A stretch of DNA of 53,253 bases from Candidatus Endomicrobium labiotermitis (GCA_009778965.1 WRFE01000005.1:1-53253), one strand, 5' to 3'; positions 29,101-34,406 are shown, numbered from the stretch's first letter. Translations and numbers: made by a program. Notes: a model not told the origin generated them from the sequence alone.

Positions 29101-30604
29101 GAGTTATCACTATAGAAGATATGCCTTTTTCAGATAATAGTTCTTTTAAACCCTCGCTATGGTAGCCGCCGGCGATTATTATTTTTACGTCTTTTGCGTT
29201 AGAGAGAATTTCCGCAGCTGAAGAAGGAGTATCCGTCTTTGCTTCGTTGACGCGCGTTAAAACATTTTTGTCAAATATATGCGATAAAAATATTTCATTT
29301 CTGCGTGTATTGATATCATAGTATTTAGTTAATTCCGCAAAATCGGCTTCTATAGCTTTTAAATTGTTATAAGCTGAGTACTTAGCATATATAGATGTAA
29401 AGAAATGCAAGTTTTCTTTAACATATATCCAGTCATCTTGTGTGAGTGAAGCAGTAAGAAAATCTCCAAAATATTTTTTAAAATCCGTAATAAACGATAT
29501 TTCCGCTTCGGTATTATTGTAAGCCAGCGCAAATTTTATTTTTTCAATCAATATACGCTGTTCGCTTAGTAAATCTACCGGATTTAATACTTTTGTAAAA
29601 TCGTTTATTGCCGAAAGCTTGTTTAGATTTCTGTATCTGGACGCTGCTTCGGGATTTGCTTTTAGAAATGCCGAAACAAATTCTATTAGTTTTTCGCTGT
29701 CCTGAAAATTATTTGTATCGTCTATTATCTGCTTATATTGATTGTAAGATATAGTGTTTTTAAGCGTTCCGATTAAGGCTTGAAGTTCCATCGCCGCTCT
29801 TTTATCGTCGGTTTTTTGCGCCTCTTTTATCATTGTTAAATAGAATTTAATATTCGGATAGTTATCAAGTTTTATTTTGGTAATATTGTTGTATTTTGAC
29901 GGATTTTCGCTTATTGCAGTTACATGTTTTTCAAGGATCTGATACAATTTTGCGTCAGCTATTTTCCCTTCGGAATATTTTTCGAGAGTTCTGTTGAAAC
30001 GTATATTTCTGCCGTTTGTATAAAGTTTGTTTAAAATGTCGATTTCTTTATTTACTTTAGCAATAATTTCTTCGTATTTCGCTTTGTTGTTTTCTATGTC
30101 GGCAAGTCTTTTTATATTTTCCGCATGTGTTTTCTTGTCTTCAATACCTTTTACCGGAAGAGCGTCTTTAACAGTCATGGCATAATATTCGCTTGCCGTT
30201 AAATCTCCGCTGTTTACAAGCTGTTCTATTATTTTTTCTTTGAGCTTTTCGTCTTTAATCTGGTTTATCCAGCTGACGTCTATTTTGCCGAAACCGCCTT
30301 CAGTGTAAATTCCGGAAACATTATATTTCGAAGCCATCGAGTCTATAATTTTTGAAATATTTCTTTGCGTGTCAGAATGAGCGTGAAGATCCTGAATGTT
30401 TATTACAACTATGTCGCTGTGTTTATCGGTCAGGCTTGTTACTTTTCCCTGTGACATCGGAATAATCGAGAAATTGAAATTATTCAGAGTGTTTCCCGCG
30501 GGTGCAGCAGGGATGGCGGCATTGGCATTTGCCGTCAGCGAAGAAAAAAGAAAAACAGCCGCCACTGATAATGAAATGAATTTTTTTAGATTAAATTTTT
30601 TCAT
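17144..30604 (-). CDS. Giant exported multi-enzyme protein (4,486 residues)
   Basis: One uninterrupted frame. Signal peptide: residues 1-29 (FISLSVAAVFLFSSLTANANA). About 50-510: an unidentified domain with NIQDLHAHSDTQ, YTEGGFG and AGGYHSEGL (His482). About 697-960 and 970-1240: two diverged copies of a domain starting FGYKIP. 1370-1540: coiled-coil-like. 1549-1690: nucleoside diphosphate kinase-like (MIKPDG, TIRGKYA, His1675). 1717-1736: hydrophobic segment ending in lipobox LSATAC. About 1758-2045: glycoside hydrolase, TIM-barrel type (GNEFNYHF Glu1901, GFGEIGGD Glu2001). 2075-2190 and 3148-3263: near-identical module. About 2345-2640: calcineurin-like phosphoesterase (GDLH, GDAVHD, GNHD, AAHAG, VGHSPG). 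3780-3905: GNAT acetyltransferase (FATDSQHRGKGVGG). The last 580 residues are unrecognised. GGAG lies five bases before the ATG. Overall role unknown. Confidence 0.9.
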   Translation of the reverse strand: MKKFNLKKFISLSVAAVFLFSSLTANANAAIPAAPAGNTLNNFNFSIIPMSQGKVTSLTDKHSDIVVINIQDLHAHSDTQRNISKIIDSMASKYNVSGIYTEGGFGKIDVSWINQIKDEKLKEKIIEQLVNSGDLTASEYYAMTVKDALPVKGIEDKKTHAENIKRLADIENNKAKYEEIIAKVNKEIDILNKLYTNGRNIRFNRTLEKYSEGKIADAKLYQILEKHVTAISENPSKYNNITKIKLDNYPNIKFYLTMIKEAQKTDDKRAAMELQALIGTLKNTISYNQYKQIIDDTNNFQDSEKLIEFVSAFLKANPEAASRYRNLNKLSAINDFTKVLNPVDLLSEQRILIEKIKFALAYNNTEAEISFITDFKKYFGDFLTASLTQDDWIYVKENLHFFTSIYAKYSAYNNLKAIEADFAELTKYYDINTRRNEIFLSHIFDKNVLTRVNEAKTDTPSSAAEILSNAKDVKIIIAGGYHSEGLKELLSEKGISSIVITPNVTTDISKAHARYKEMIIAQAKFPSEALAAILASNIPSANQTAMIIQAAINAGLNQSEIDDLIKNSNFEITINENNIIINGEDHQISKNNITEVKNISDVIKVLESLGDIFNNLDVKVLKQVGSLFFNMGLGEAGIIDKAETDAEYISGISRHEFDRYPAFIQKILYNRRIVSYDKMLDIINSAIKKDNTITEEWEKNPIFGYKIPEFKNRQEAIDFYYNQLPKNFVSMVGAMDQQWFASAESQESRTAKTFYGETSEEYKTARLLDELLEQKGSAIALQTMESGELDIYIIGKKDFLLEDGGPYEIVKKDYVDEHNSDLSGILKNKLGIDTSNGNNIVPLRKTTYEKLIPVSKLSDISLTVVNSNGNRQDIKSGSFLLIKKTDEKGNVTKFHIVNSDPSSLKPINYTEVEATPVDVVTVAGNQKNIADESELLDSYPPHATITQKILSGLILRADKIFKNKGMKLPVFTFIKKAPLFGYKIPAINTKKDAESFFNSLPKGISSSIGSVDNALYMSFLHDDFGKTDIENYKFIKDGKHVGYEELAVFSGKDEQWLRDSISGAKEFINSNDIYDEKTKNQFAKQYKELIDLGVLFQFFIDSGSVIALQTDAKDRPDFYIIGKIDYDTAYGGDAGNISINEVNTDNRSAANVSLQDALQKAFNIKKILDSQDMSAPVIVGLKKNITVTALRASDLGLNIQSETAAGVQTNLNGAFIVIDKKFNWYAVNAEDGELRPVQYKRPEAETIEQKVSKTLFGYDTETANKILNEIILNHNFTFPHYNSLSVDSMIAAPNAGLPGNITVNKGLDGSISMIFTPSKGKSDPGNKLAIAHSGLIEYGDNRDRISTIDDANKVSDYLKNLLAVMMKEGAYRLWKKGEYSPSVEDKKYFEQLESDAKAIYESKKARIEELSGLISNINPDSLEGNLRQKYDEARMFYNNAQKQLLEYYKEPSAPAFEELMTVKLSENDVHTKIDSLENHIKQLKTILIEKAQQQAKSITEQKTGKQFDKAKSDGVFGTIFLAEFEKLLIETGLSKEILEKTLKEVSAKTVHRTFIMIKPDGYAYEDEVLAELQSKGFKIVKQNEVTATRDLFKEHYEEHKGKPFLEGLISYMMGELNKREGENLHVYILEGTNAINAVREALGPTDFTKDVEKKTIRGKYATRDQNTGIIMNLVHASDLPSAVLKESGLWGVNAAEYLSDSSAIDLSKKSPSVGKVVKTIITGTLILIMLLSATACNITNNNDPASNPTSTEQTYKKQKMAFKDFSVDENGALTAIDENGNRVIYVAKGIAWNVPNDHNGNIFEFYEYYKKGLIENLNELGINSIRTYRLPIAYDGTTPDWEKTTEMLKAFKDAKISISIGMSDRDFGYNGLLREFIQKFDSKTNPENNLGVVAMYLIGNEFNYHFTDTAGGLPGKWFSRNEWLTYLEDGVGIVRSLSSTPVGTVHGEVPSEEDAQKYAELELDAVLLNVYRHGSDYSAIEQTKNIFARIGGKMPHIGFGEIGGDPNNTGLAESHADIIKNHPETSYYYFALMHKDEPEGTYGLLDNNGNKTPAFGVFQEVFSEIPDSLPYKSLTSDATLDKWYSKLLIKLFGEKGLRIVQVAIAPIAERNILKNIFDLWEINESKALSEKQKFFEEHSGYNESTAARYEAGFQKIMQSAGKAYMRFDSIKFLQNIAVNITLIISHAAWNAKNKDRALSTDTDEKMRRNETKKNIIDRLSKNLDVISLLIGNNNLLSLEEIIKSNLTDSEKEILGLNRSLPNSEEDFEMDFEKAMEALKILNEIKEALQKPGNVENIKKYWEQQKKEKSDKIKEYLKAMDKGRSENGGYQKGALVDLRKNGKEVIVVGDLHAKIDNLKNILETKDSFGVSNKEKIEKGDAVLVFLGDAVHDQNKEKAAQMHTSFEIMDLIMDLKIKSPKNVYYMLGNHDIEKDIVKHVPQAMFYDMFLKALFDESTINDYFNALYQNGLVALGDNFIAAHAGPIVKEKKTEKMMDYEIAEFLQGLDHNDPIFMQIVKNIKMEGDFEGALQSSELIKEYVNVHVVKKLSDEKNRKIIDKIKKLNPVYQLIWNRYSGDAELAYTGEDVNAFLKAFNMDPDNAALIVGHSPGNIDNGGWHKEVFPNHHIVVAEREKFGFLRILSEGKKEFIEVDKNNEQIVIENEVKADVKENNKQLAAQSGNKSNLIDLVLNDQSVVAFIVDEMYFEAVDHIMDKNYLPHMSKNEIEKFVKEELRNSKEVQDSLKFLDWVAGKDRKGGEGKKYYISEEESTNDNGPEKYFGFFNDIEKMQEEIGNKHVQFEVLNRFHFINRDIVEIKYSNGQRFLFYRSAYGTGSKDQGIWYPFGGITGSEGFLGNHPKYWLIKRSGIENFYDLPVLKETSEKLAEQESKTTEKNANKQVETATVKPDNTKALLDAVEKLNEGHSNLGYNPAMSIFVSIIKDILSYYSDDENKNQTNLENFRKQHEIEVKHNLAKDTDFNDRLSLLQEVKQKLDKMGIDLQSLYNAYSHIDGKRINYGNELYRGKTPAEQHVLAQEMAVQVIDDVYKDFNKQGQTILNIAQFIVSLEGYYDTNALIAVLEKDLENKNINAKSIITMEQLNKLGIDAKVLLDYLYQKRLTETGVFNEKDAALEARGREIISNYYKNHPALTSDTTLTKWYSRLLIKLFGEKGLRIVQVAIAPIVERSILKNIFDLWEIDESKALSEKQKFFEEHSGYNESTAAHYEAGFKRIMQSAGKAYMRFDSIKFLQNIAVNIALIISHAKWNKDYAHIALTTDKKQEQSAKLPYDIISETTDYLQTELDNIKDVYYGFLYTHYSDAENEKNEERRVALREQLRIAFFRDTKAKISEKYYDTLAFIWNFQQTVGKNWLGEWLLKDNAADFFNRLDTIEKNIKVKDVFSKTPKVLLYISRFGNIDIKKINNKYIELFLDLEQHADVFLGFGKYADNDILEKLYTFKQKNIKITQTVFTLALLGFDYEQITKMGYRSIDEKSPDGTINSKDSIIIFNSLSKEKPINAILGDVFVSGRFLPIDTDKKLMDFSRLDNGRVDENVMKKVRNNSLAVMDFYSFVDSRMNKDFFDGRTLDGSMLLGIEKFEGREKNLVYSPGNFWPEYFNMFNWHAFEEEFGYDPLKWSLPYYQEEFPKVIDKIEKRDMAKYGYVRPFVFFLPSKKLKYEKNAYGYSDSFTGIEFRYFLEHPEKMKNVIFVVGAYDFFDIDSSLVSVFDGLGMSFLFELLQDYKKYIDYSYNDSAISSDKSAESQSAKGFNEMLNEFKATLALTSEMNDISVRKADTRKDFNAAYSLLRNQFGGYVFESIRNGTNMRNNYKGNVWVAEKDGVVISAMLFKDNELRFFATDSQHRGKGVGGIFLDKVREEFKKEDKNLHFHTNEDRVAFYQRHGYEVTQTVVQDGRSRYYMADADTFGALDLSESDMVDTAVSDQTIENTIKAAINEVNKLVVGKQISEQQAVKFLEFINVYFNINAVTPATAIFMEDSEKANTLKNIELAGDTALILINTKKSEGTPTGLKVDGKQIYMQKTGKHVVFSAQGIKTEDIINTLQASAILSKAVKAVTQLKGENVSVDSIVVDTINKTGKEFNGDMIKVGYEDFQNAVKSDINEYTASLREEKRLGRAAQAELQLISLVNSDEKRVENVIKDIVNQNEISAKRIVVEDNGYAYNTLQDLLKNNNKTMSDLHNLGIEVYIAGSRSNAEYAKEGFSGIIKGDALYDRYTGEFIKIRQAKNAEDLKIRFDGYTMIELDTLIGIFDNARNKMGNAFEWLSGFFNISLDGIGINEAIRRAYNMNLANLPEATRIIDAEEAIKKMSLPILTNLNLNITDEAREAYKNAVIEMILAASFIKNKKGFVLKDEKMIRTLGKMLVLREKLAAKASDTEISKIEDTIDKFQSLLGQNSLKTEDIIRFTELNELTGLTEEDLKGIDAAKAKEKKDNVNTVIEMIDIYGFAAIKDLKDKKDPTKEYTMSGMRAILTAA
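20828..21164 (-). repeat. Module copy 2 within the giant gene
   Basis: Encodes residues about 3148-3259 (starting SDTTLTKWYSRLLIKLFGEK, ending ISHAKWN). It matches the copy at 24047-24382 at nearly every codon, including long runs of identical DNA, and the two are in direct orientation 3,219 bp apart. Confidence 0.92.
24047..24382 (-). repeat. Module copy 1 within the giant gene
   Basis: Encodes residues about 2075-2186 (SDATLDKWYSKLLIKLFGEK to ISHAAWN). It follows the glycoside hydrolase domain and precedes the phosphoesterase domain; the second copy follows the phosphoesterase part and precedes the region leading to the GNAT domain. Confidence 0.92.
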
Positions 30605-30616
30605 AAAGTCTCCAAT

Positions 30617-30659
30617 AAAAAAACATATAATCCCAAACTGCGGGATTATATGTTTTTTT
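30617..30659 (-). terminator. Intrinsic terminator hairpin directly before the giant gene
   Basis: Perfect 18-base arms: 30617-30634 (A7 then CATATAATCCC) pairs with 30642-30659, with a 7-base loop. On the minus strand it ends in T7 and is followed at once by ATTGGAGACTTTATG, the ribosome-binding site and start of the giant gene. The TAA of the upstream gene lies inside the stem (30646-30648). Confidence 0.88.
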
Positions 30660-31164
30660 GGACAAAATATATATTTTTTAATATGTTATTCCATCTTTTT
30701 CTAAAAAGTATGGCAAACCATGCCAGCATCATAAGATAAAAAACAAATAATGCCGAATCGTTATTTAAAAAATCAAAATGCAGATTGTTTAACCGCCATC
30801 GGTGTTTCGCCGCTAAAGTTTCGTATACGGGATTATTAAACTGTTTAATGGTTTGTGTTTGGTAACCGGAAAATGAAGTAATTATAAAATCATTCTTTTT
30901 TTCTTTGCCGGTATTTTTGTCTGTATCTTTTTTATGGCTATTCTGTTTGTCTGAAGTTTTATAGAGAGAATCTACTAAATTGTCTTGCAATCCTTGCGCT
31001 AATTGGATGGGGTTATAAGCATAAGAGAACGTACTTGCGGCGCAGGAAAACATTGCCGATAAATCAAGCTTACTGTTTAATGTTATTGAGTAAAGAGAAA
31101 CATTTAACAATAAACAAATAAAAATAATATAGGAAATGATTTTTATTTTCAATACATTTCTCAT
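30646..31164 (-). CDS. Small membrane protein of unknown function upstream of the giant gene
   Basis: A 172-residue protein that I do not recognise. It has an N-terminal hydrophobic segment (IKIISYIIFICLLLNVSLYS), a hydrophilic, lysine-rich middle (KKDTDKNTGKEKKND), and a second hydrophobic segment near the C-terminus (ALFVFYLMMLAWFAILF) ending in a basic tail. The ATG at 31164 follows AAGGAAAATTT; a GTG at 31185 in the same frame is possible but lacks a good site. It lies 41 bases before the giant gene on the same strand, with only a terminator hairpin between, so it is probably its leader gene and may be a functional partner. A TATTATATATTAT stretch near 31190-31202 may be the -10 region. 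Confidence 0.65.
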   Translation of the reverse strand: MRNVLKIKIISYIIFICLLLNVSLYSITLNSKLDLSAMFSCAASTFSYAYNPIQLAQGLQDNLVDSLYKTSDKQNSHKKDTDKNTGKEKKNDFIITSFSGYQTQTIKQFNNPVYETLAAKHRWRLNNLHFDFLNNDSALFVFYLMMLAWFAILFRKRWNNILKNIYFVQKNI

Positions 31165-31288
31165 AAATTTTCCTTTTAAGGACACCTATAATATATAATA
31201 AGTATTATGCTTGCGCAAGTGAAATATTTGTGAAAAGAATAAAAGTTTTTTCTTTAATCCTTGCCGGAGAGGAGTTACTGTTGTAAAT

Positions 31289-31480
31289 TGCCGCATACAC
31301 GCGTTTATGAGTGAGTATTTTTTAGGGGAAGTCAGCGAGGACTGTTTGAGCGCACAATGTGCGTGAGTTCCACAGCTGCCTAAAAAATGCGAACGAATGC
31401 GTGTCAGCGGCGGGCATTTTTGATTACTTTTTGCGCTCGTGCAAAAAGTAATTCGGGTTCAGGGCGAAGCGCTTGAAAAC
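31289..31480. repeat. ~185-bp dispersed repeat, copy 1
   Basis: It starts TGCCGCATACACGCG and ends GGGTTCAGGGCGAAGC. Inside are an inverted pair (TTTTTTAGGGG ... GCCTAAAAAA) and a perfect 12-bp hairpin ATTACTTTTTGC/GCAAAAAGTAAT at 31423-31452. It is highly similar along its length to 41673-41857. It ends two bases before the -35 box of the hrcA promoter. The 31186-31663 gap holds this repeat, the promoter, CIRCE and the GC-rich repeat. Confidence 0.9.
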
Positions 31481-31481
31481 C

Positions 31482-31510
31482 TTGACAAAAAATCTAATTA
31501 GTGTTAAAAT
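31482..31510 (+). promoter_or_regulatory. Heat-shock operon promoter (sigma-70 type)
   Basis: TTGACA (31482-31487), a 17-base spacer and TAAAAT (31505-31510), close to the full consensus. The -10 box runs into the CIRCE operator, so bound HrcA would block RNA polymerase. Confidence 0.92.
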
Positions 31511-31535
31511 AGCACTCATTAGATTTAAGTGCTAA
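31509..31535 (+). promoter_or_regulatory. CIRCE operator (HrcA binding site)
   Basis: ATAGCACTC, nine bases, AAGTGCTAA. The CIRCE consensus is TTAGCACTC-N9-GAGTGCTAA, so each arm has one mismatch and the spacing is exact. It lies upstream of hrcA itself, giving the standard negative feedback on hrcA, grpE, dnaK and dnaJ. Confidence 0.94.
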
Positions 31536-31563
31536 GGATTGTAGAGCGCTAAAATAGATTTTT

Positions 31564-31660
31564 CCCTCGCCCCTTGCGGGAGAGGGCGGCAGTCACGAGG
31601 ACGAGTTTGCCGCGGGTGCGAGATGTGAGCACCCCGGTGCCCAAAGGGCAGGGTGAGGGG
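31564..31660. repeat. GC-rich palindromic repeat in the hrcA leader
   Basis: The left arm CCCTCGCCCCTTGCGGGAGA is the rough inverse of the right arm ending GCCCAAAGGGCAGGGTGAGG. It is much richer in G+C than its surroundings. Its last bases (GAGGGG) provide the ribosome-binding site for hrcA. Confidence 0.75.
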
Positions 31661-31663
31661 TTA

Positions 31664-32701
31664 ATGCGTCAGGTAGCTGTAGAGGTATTGAAGGAAAGAA
31701 AAGCCAAGATATTAAGCGCTGTAATACATCATTATATTAAAACCGGAAAACCCGTGGGGTCAAACGTTTTAATTGATGAATACGGCATTAAGCTTTCGCC
31801 GGCAACTGTCCGAAACCTTATGGCGGAGCTTGAAGAAGAGGACTTTTTGACCCATCCGCATACTTCCGCGGGCAGAATTCCTACTGATAAAGGCTACAGG
31901 GCTTATGTTGACACCTTGGTCAAACTTCAAAAGTTTGCTGTTGAGGAAGAAGAAAGAATTAAAGCCGAATATGAGCGCAAACACAAGGAAATAGAGTCTG
32001 TTTTGTCCGAAACTTCGCGTATTCTTTCAGGTCTTTCGCAATATACCGGTTTTGTTTTAGCGCCAAAAACAGAATATAACGACATAAATAATATAGAGCT
32101 GCTTCAAATAACGCCCAACCATATATTAGTGGTTCTTTTGACTCATACGGGTATGGTCAAACACAGAAAAATTGAAGCTTCTCTTCGCCCGCAGCAGTTA
32201 ACAAGATTAAGAAACTTTTTAAACGATAAGCTTCGCGGCGTGTCTCTTGCAGAAGCAAACGCCAGAATAGTCAGCGAAATAAGAAATTTTAAAACAAGCG
32301 AAGACGAAATATACAGAATTGCCCAACAGATCGGAGATATGCTTTTTGGTATTCAAGACGATATCTATATAGACGGGACTTCAAATGCAATAACAATTCC
32401 CGATTTTAGCGATTTTGAGCCGGTAAAGTCGCTTATAAAACTTAACGAAGACAAAGAAAAGCTTATACAAATAGTTAATGAAGACTTTTCAAGCAGCGGA
32501 ATTAACGTAAAAATAGGTTCCGAAAACAGCCTTGCGGAACTTAAAGATTTAAGTCTGGTAACAACGGTTTATAAAGACGGCGACAGGGCATTGGGGGTTT
32601 TAGGGATTATAGGTCCGAAACGTATGGAGTACGATAAGATGATGGCGCTTGTAAACGCGGTGTCAAAAATTTTGAACGAGTTTTTTAAGAAGGGAGGCTA
32701 A
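31664..32701 (+). CDS. hrcA: Heat-inducible transcription repressor HrcA
   Basis: Represses the chaperone operon by binding CIRCE. The N-terminal winged helix contains VLKERKAKILSAVIHHYIKT, GKPVGSNVLIDEYGIKLSPA and TVRNLMAELEEEDFLTHPHT, followed by SAGRIPTDKGYRAYVD. The rest is the GAF-like dimerisation domain, ending GPKRMEYDKMMALVNAVS. 345 residues from ATG 31664. An open frame begins 90 bases earlier but that part lies in a repeat. The start used has GAGGGG at a short spacing. grpE follows one base after the stop. Confidence 0.96.
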   Translation: MRQVAVEVLKERKAKILSAVIHHYIKTGKPVGSNVLIDEYGIKLSPATVRNLMAELEEEDFLTHPHTSAGRIPTDKGYRAYVDTLVKLQKFAVEEEERIKAEYERKHKEIESVLSETSRILSGLSQYTGFVLAPKTEYNDINNIELLQITPNHILVVLLTHTGMVKHRKIEASLRPQQLTRLRNFLNDKLRGVSLAEANARIVSEIRNFKTSEDEIYRIAQQIGDMLFGIQDDIYIDGTSNAITIPDFSDFEPVKSLIKLNEDKEKLIQIVNEDFSSSGINVKIGSENSLAELKDLSLVTTVYKDGDRALGVLGIIGPKRMEYDKMMALVNAVSKILNEFFKKGG

Positions 32702-32702
32702 G

Positions 32703-33239
32703 TTGGAAGAGAATAACGAAAAAGAATGTAATTGCGACGAAGTCGCCAGAGAAACAAAAATTTCGGAACTTGAAATTTTAAAGCAGTCTTTTGACGAAAA
32801 GAAAAAGCAGGCGGACGAATACTATGACCAGCTTTTAAGGCTAAAGGCGGATTTTGAAAATTACCGCAGACGCAGCGAAAAAGAAAAAAGAGATTATTTG
32901 GATTGGGGCAAAGAGAAAATTCTTTTAAAACAAATATCAATGGACGACGTTTTGCAGCAGGCTTTAAAAAGCGCGAAAACCGGCGGCAAAGTTGAAGATA
33001 TAATTATCGGTTTAGATATGATAAGTAAAGAATTTTCAAAAATGCTTAAAGAAGAAGGCGTAGAAGAAATAAAGTGCGACAAATTCGACCCGAATCTATG
33101 CGAAGCGTTAGATTCGGTTGAAACCGATGACGTTGAAGACGGTTCAATTCTTGAGGTATATCAGAAAGGCTACAAAATGAATGGTAAACTGATAAGAGCC
33201 GCGAAAGTGAAAGTTGCAAAGAAGCAAAGCGAGAAATGA
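32703..33239 (+). CDS. grpE: Co-chaperone GrpE (TTG start)
   Basis: Nucleotide exchange factor for DnaK. It has the long N-terminal helix (DEYYDQLLRLKADFENYRRR), then DVLQQALKSAKTG, LDMISKEFSKMLKEEGVEEI and the beta-domain end ILEVYQKGYKMNGKLIRAAK. 178 residues. The TTG start has GGGAGG five bases upstream, overlapping the end of hrcA, which suggests coupled translation. No upstream ATG in frame is available. Confidence 0.93.
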   Translation: MEENNEKECNCDEVARETKISELEILKQSFDEKKKQADEYYDQLLRLKADFENYRRRSEKEKRDYLDWGKEKILLKQISMDDVLQQALKSAKTGGKVEDIIIGLDMISKEFSKMLKEEGVEEIKCDKFDPNLCEALDSVETDDVEDGSILEVYQKGYKMNGKLIRAAKVKVAKKQSEK

Positions 33240-33321
33240 GGCTAAGTATTTCAAGTTTACGCTTACTTACGCGTCGGTTTACATACAGTTTCACAACTAA
33301 GATTGTATGAGGGTATTATAG

Positions 33322-34176
33322 ATGATAACGTTATTAATAAGTATAGGATTGCTTTTAGTGGGTTTTTTCAGTGGTTTTTATATGAATGATAATGTAACAG
33401 CAACTTTGCAGAGTTTACTTTTAAAAAATGCAGTATTGTGGTCTTTTGTATCTCTAATAGCAGGTTGGAGTTTTAGGGTTTATTTTGATAGAAGAAAAAC
33501 ACAAGAAGAGCAAAAAAAGACATTGTCCCTTATAATTTCTTCATTGGATGATTCTTTTTCGTGTATTAAAAAGATATATAACCATATTCTTGATAATTTA
33601 AGAAAAGGACAAGCACCAACTTTTAGCAATGCAGAATTGCCCTTACATATTGAGAAATCAGACTTATTGAAATTTGATGAAGAAAGTCTTAATAAAAAAT
33701 ATTTTTTTCAATATATGTCGCTTATAAAGGACTTAAATAATACAATTAATCAGATGCGTGAGTTGAATATTTCGCCAACTAAATTTGGATGTGATTTTTG
33801 CGATGTTCTCGCGGCCTTTTATAAGGTTAATATAGGTTTTGATAGCAATATAGGTGAATGCTTTAAAAAAGGAATACAATTTAGCGCATCTTATTCGAAA
33901 AATACAACAGAGATTTCCTACCGACAAAATATTGAAAATAGTGTTAAAACATGGCATCATAAGAGCCCCGACTATAAAAATATAAAACTTGGAGAACTAC
34001 ATTTCACTTTGAATAATATTTTTTATAGTCTGCAATTATCATTAAAAGAAATGATTAAGTCTATAGAAAATTCAAAAATAAAAACAGATGCTAAATTGGT
34101 TAATACCTTAAAAGAAAAATATGCAGAATTTATAAAAAATAGCAATTCAGCATTTTTATCTAATATAGCTAGATAG
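33322..34176 (+). CDS. Membrane protein of unknown function between grpE and dnaK
   Basis: A 284-residue protein that I do not recognise. Two hydrophobic segments lie at the N-terminus (residues 2-20 and about 36-52), followed by a long, mostly helical cytoplasmic part rich in Lys, Asn and Ser, with CDFCDVLAAFY in the middle. It is A+T richer than grpE and dnaK and uses more relaxed codons, as expected of acquired DNA. GAGGGT upstream is a weak ribosome-binding site. It breaks the usual grpE-dnaK pair and would be transcribed from the heat-shock promoter unless silenced. The topology (two membrane helices and a soluble tail) is also seen in some phage-defence effectors, but nothing specific supports that here. 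Confidence 0.7.
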   Translation: MITLLISIGLLLVGFFSGFYMNDNVTATLQSLLLKNAVLWSFVSLIAGWSFRVYFDRRKTQEEQKKTLSLIISSLDDSFSCIKKIYNHILDNLRKGQAPTFSNAELPLHIEKSDLLKFDEESLNKKYFFQYMSLIKDLNNTINQMRELNISPTKFGCDFCDVLAAFYKVNIGFDSNIGECFKKGIQFSASYSKNTTEISYRQNIENSVKTWHHKSPDYKNIKLGELHFTLNNIFYSLQLSLKEMIKSIENSKIKTDAKLVNTLKEKYAEFIKNSNSAFLSNIAR

Positions 34177-34282
34177 ATAAGTATTGTTGTTGTTTTCTTT
34201 GCGTCTTGCGAGATATGAAGCGAAATAGTAGTTAAAAAATAAATTAAGTATGCGGTTGCCGTTTAAGGCGAAGTATTTTTGT

Positions 34283-34368
34283 GGTTAAGCAAGGCGTCGT
34301 TGCGAGGAAGTTTACCGGTTGTTAGCGTAGCGAGTGTAAATGACGAGCGGCGCAACGAAGCATAACCC
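34283..34368. repeat. Imperfect long inverted repeat before dnaK
   Basis: GGTTAAGC near 34283 and GCATAACC near 34360 are complementary save one base, and GTTGCG (about 34300) pairs with CGCAAC (34351). The centre has GTTAGCGTAGCGAGTGTAAA. The remainder of the 34177-34406 gap holds nothing else I recognise except the dnaK ribosome-binding site. Confidence 0.5.
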
Positions 34369-34406
34369 AAAAAGACAAGCCGCATAGAGAAAAAAGGAGA
34401 AGGACA

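Noticed and set aside
17144-30604. Giant frame as a chance open stretch or antisense artefact
   Set aside because: It has a signal peptide, a good ribosome-binding site, several catalytic motifs in correct order and terminators at both ends; shadow frames on the other strand are short and broken.
31574-31663. N-terminal extension of HrcA
   Set aside because: This part is the GC-rich repeat read in frame; HrcA homology begins at the ATG at 31664, which has its own ribosome-binding site.
34283-34368. tRNA-like or riboswitch element before dnaK
   Set aside because: No cloverleaf arms or T-loop words are present; the inverted arms are imperfect and look like another dispersed repeat.
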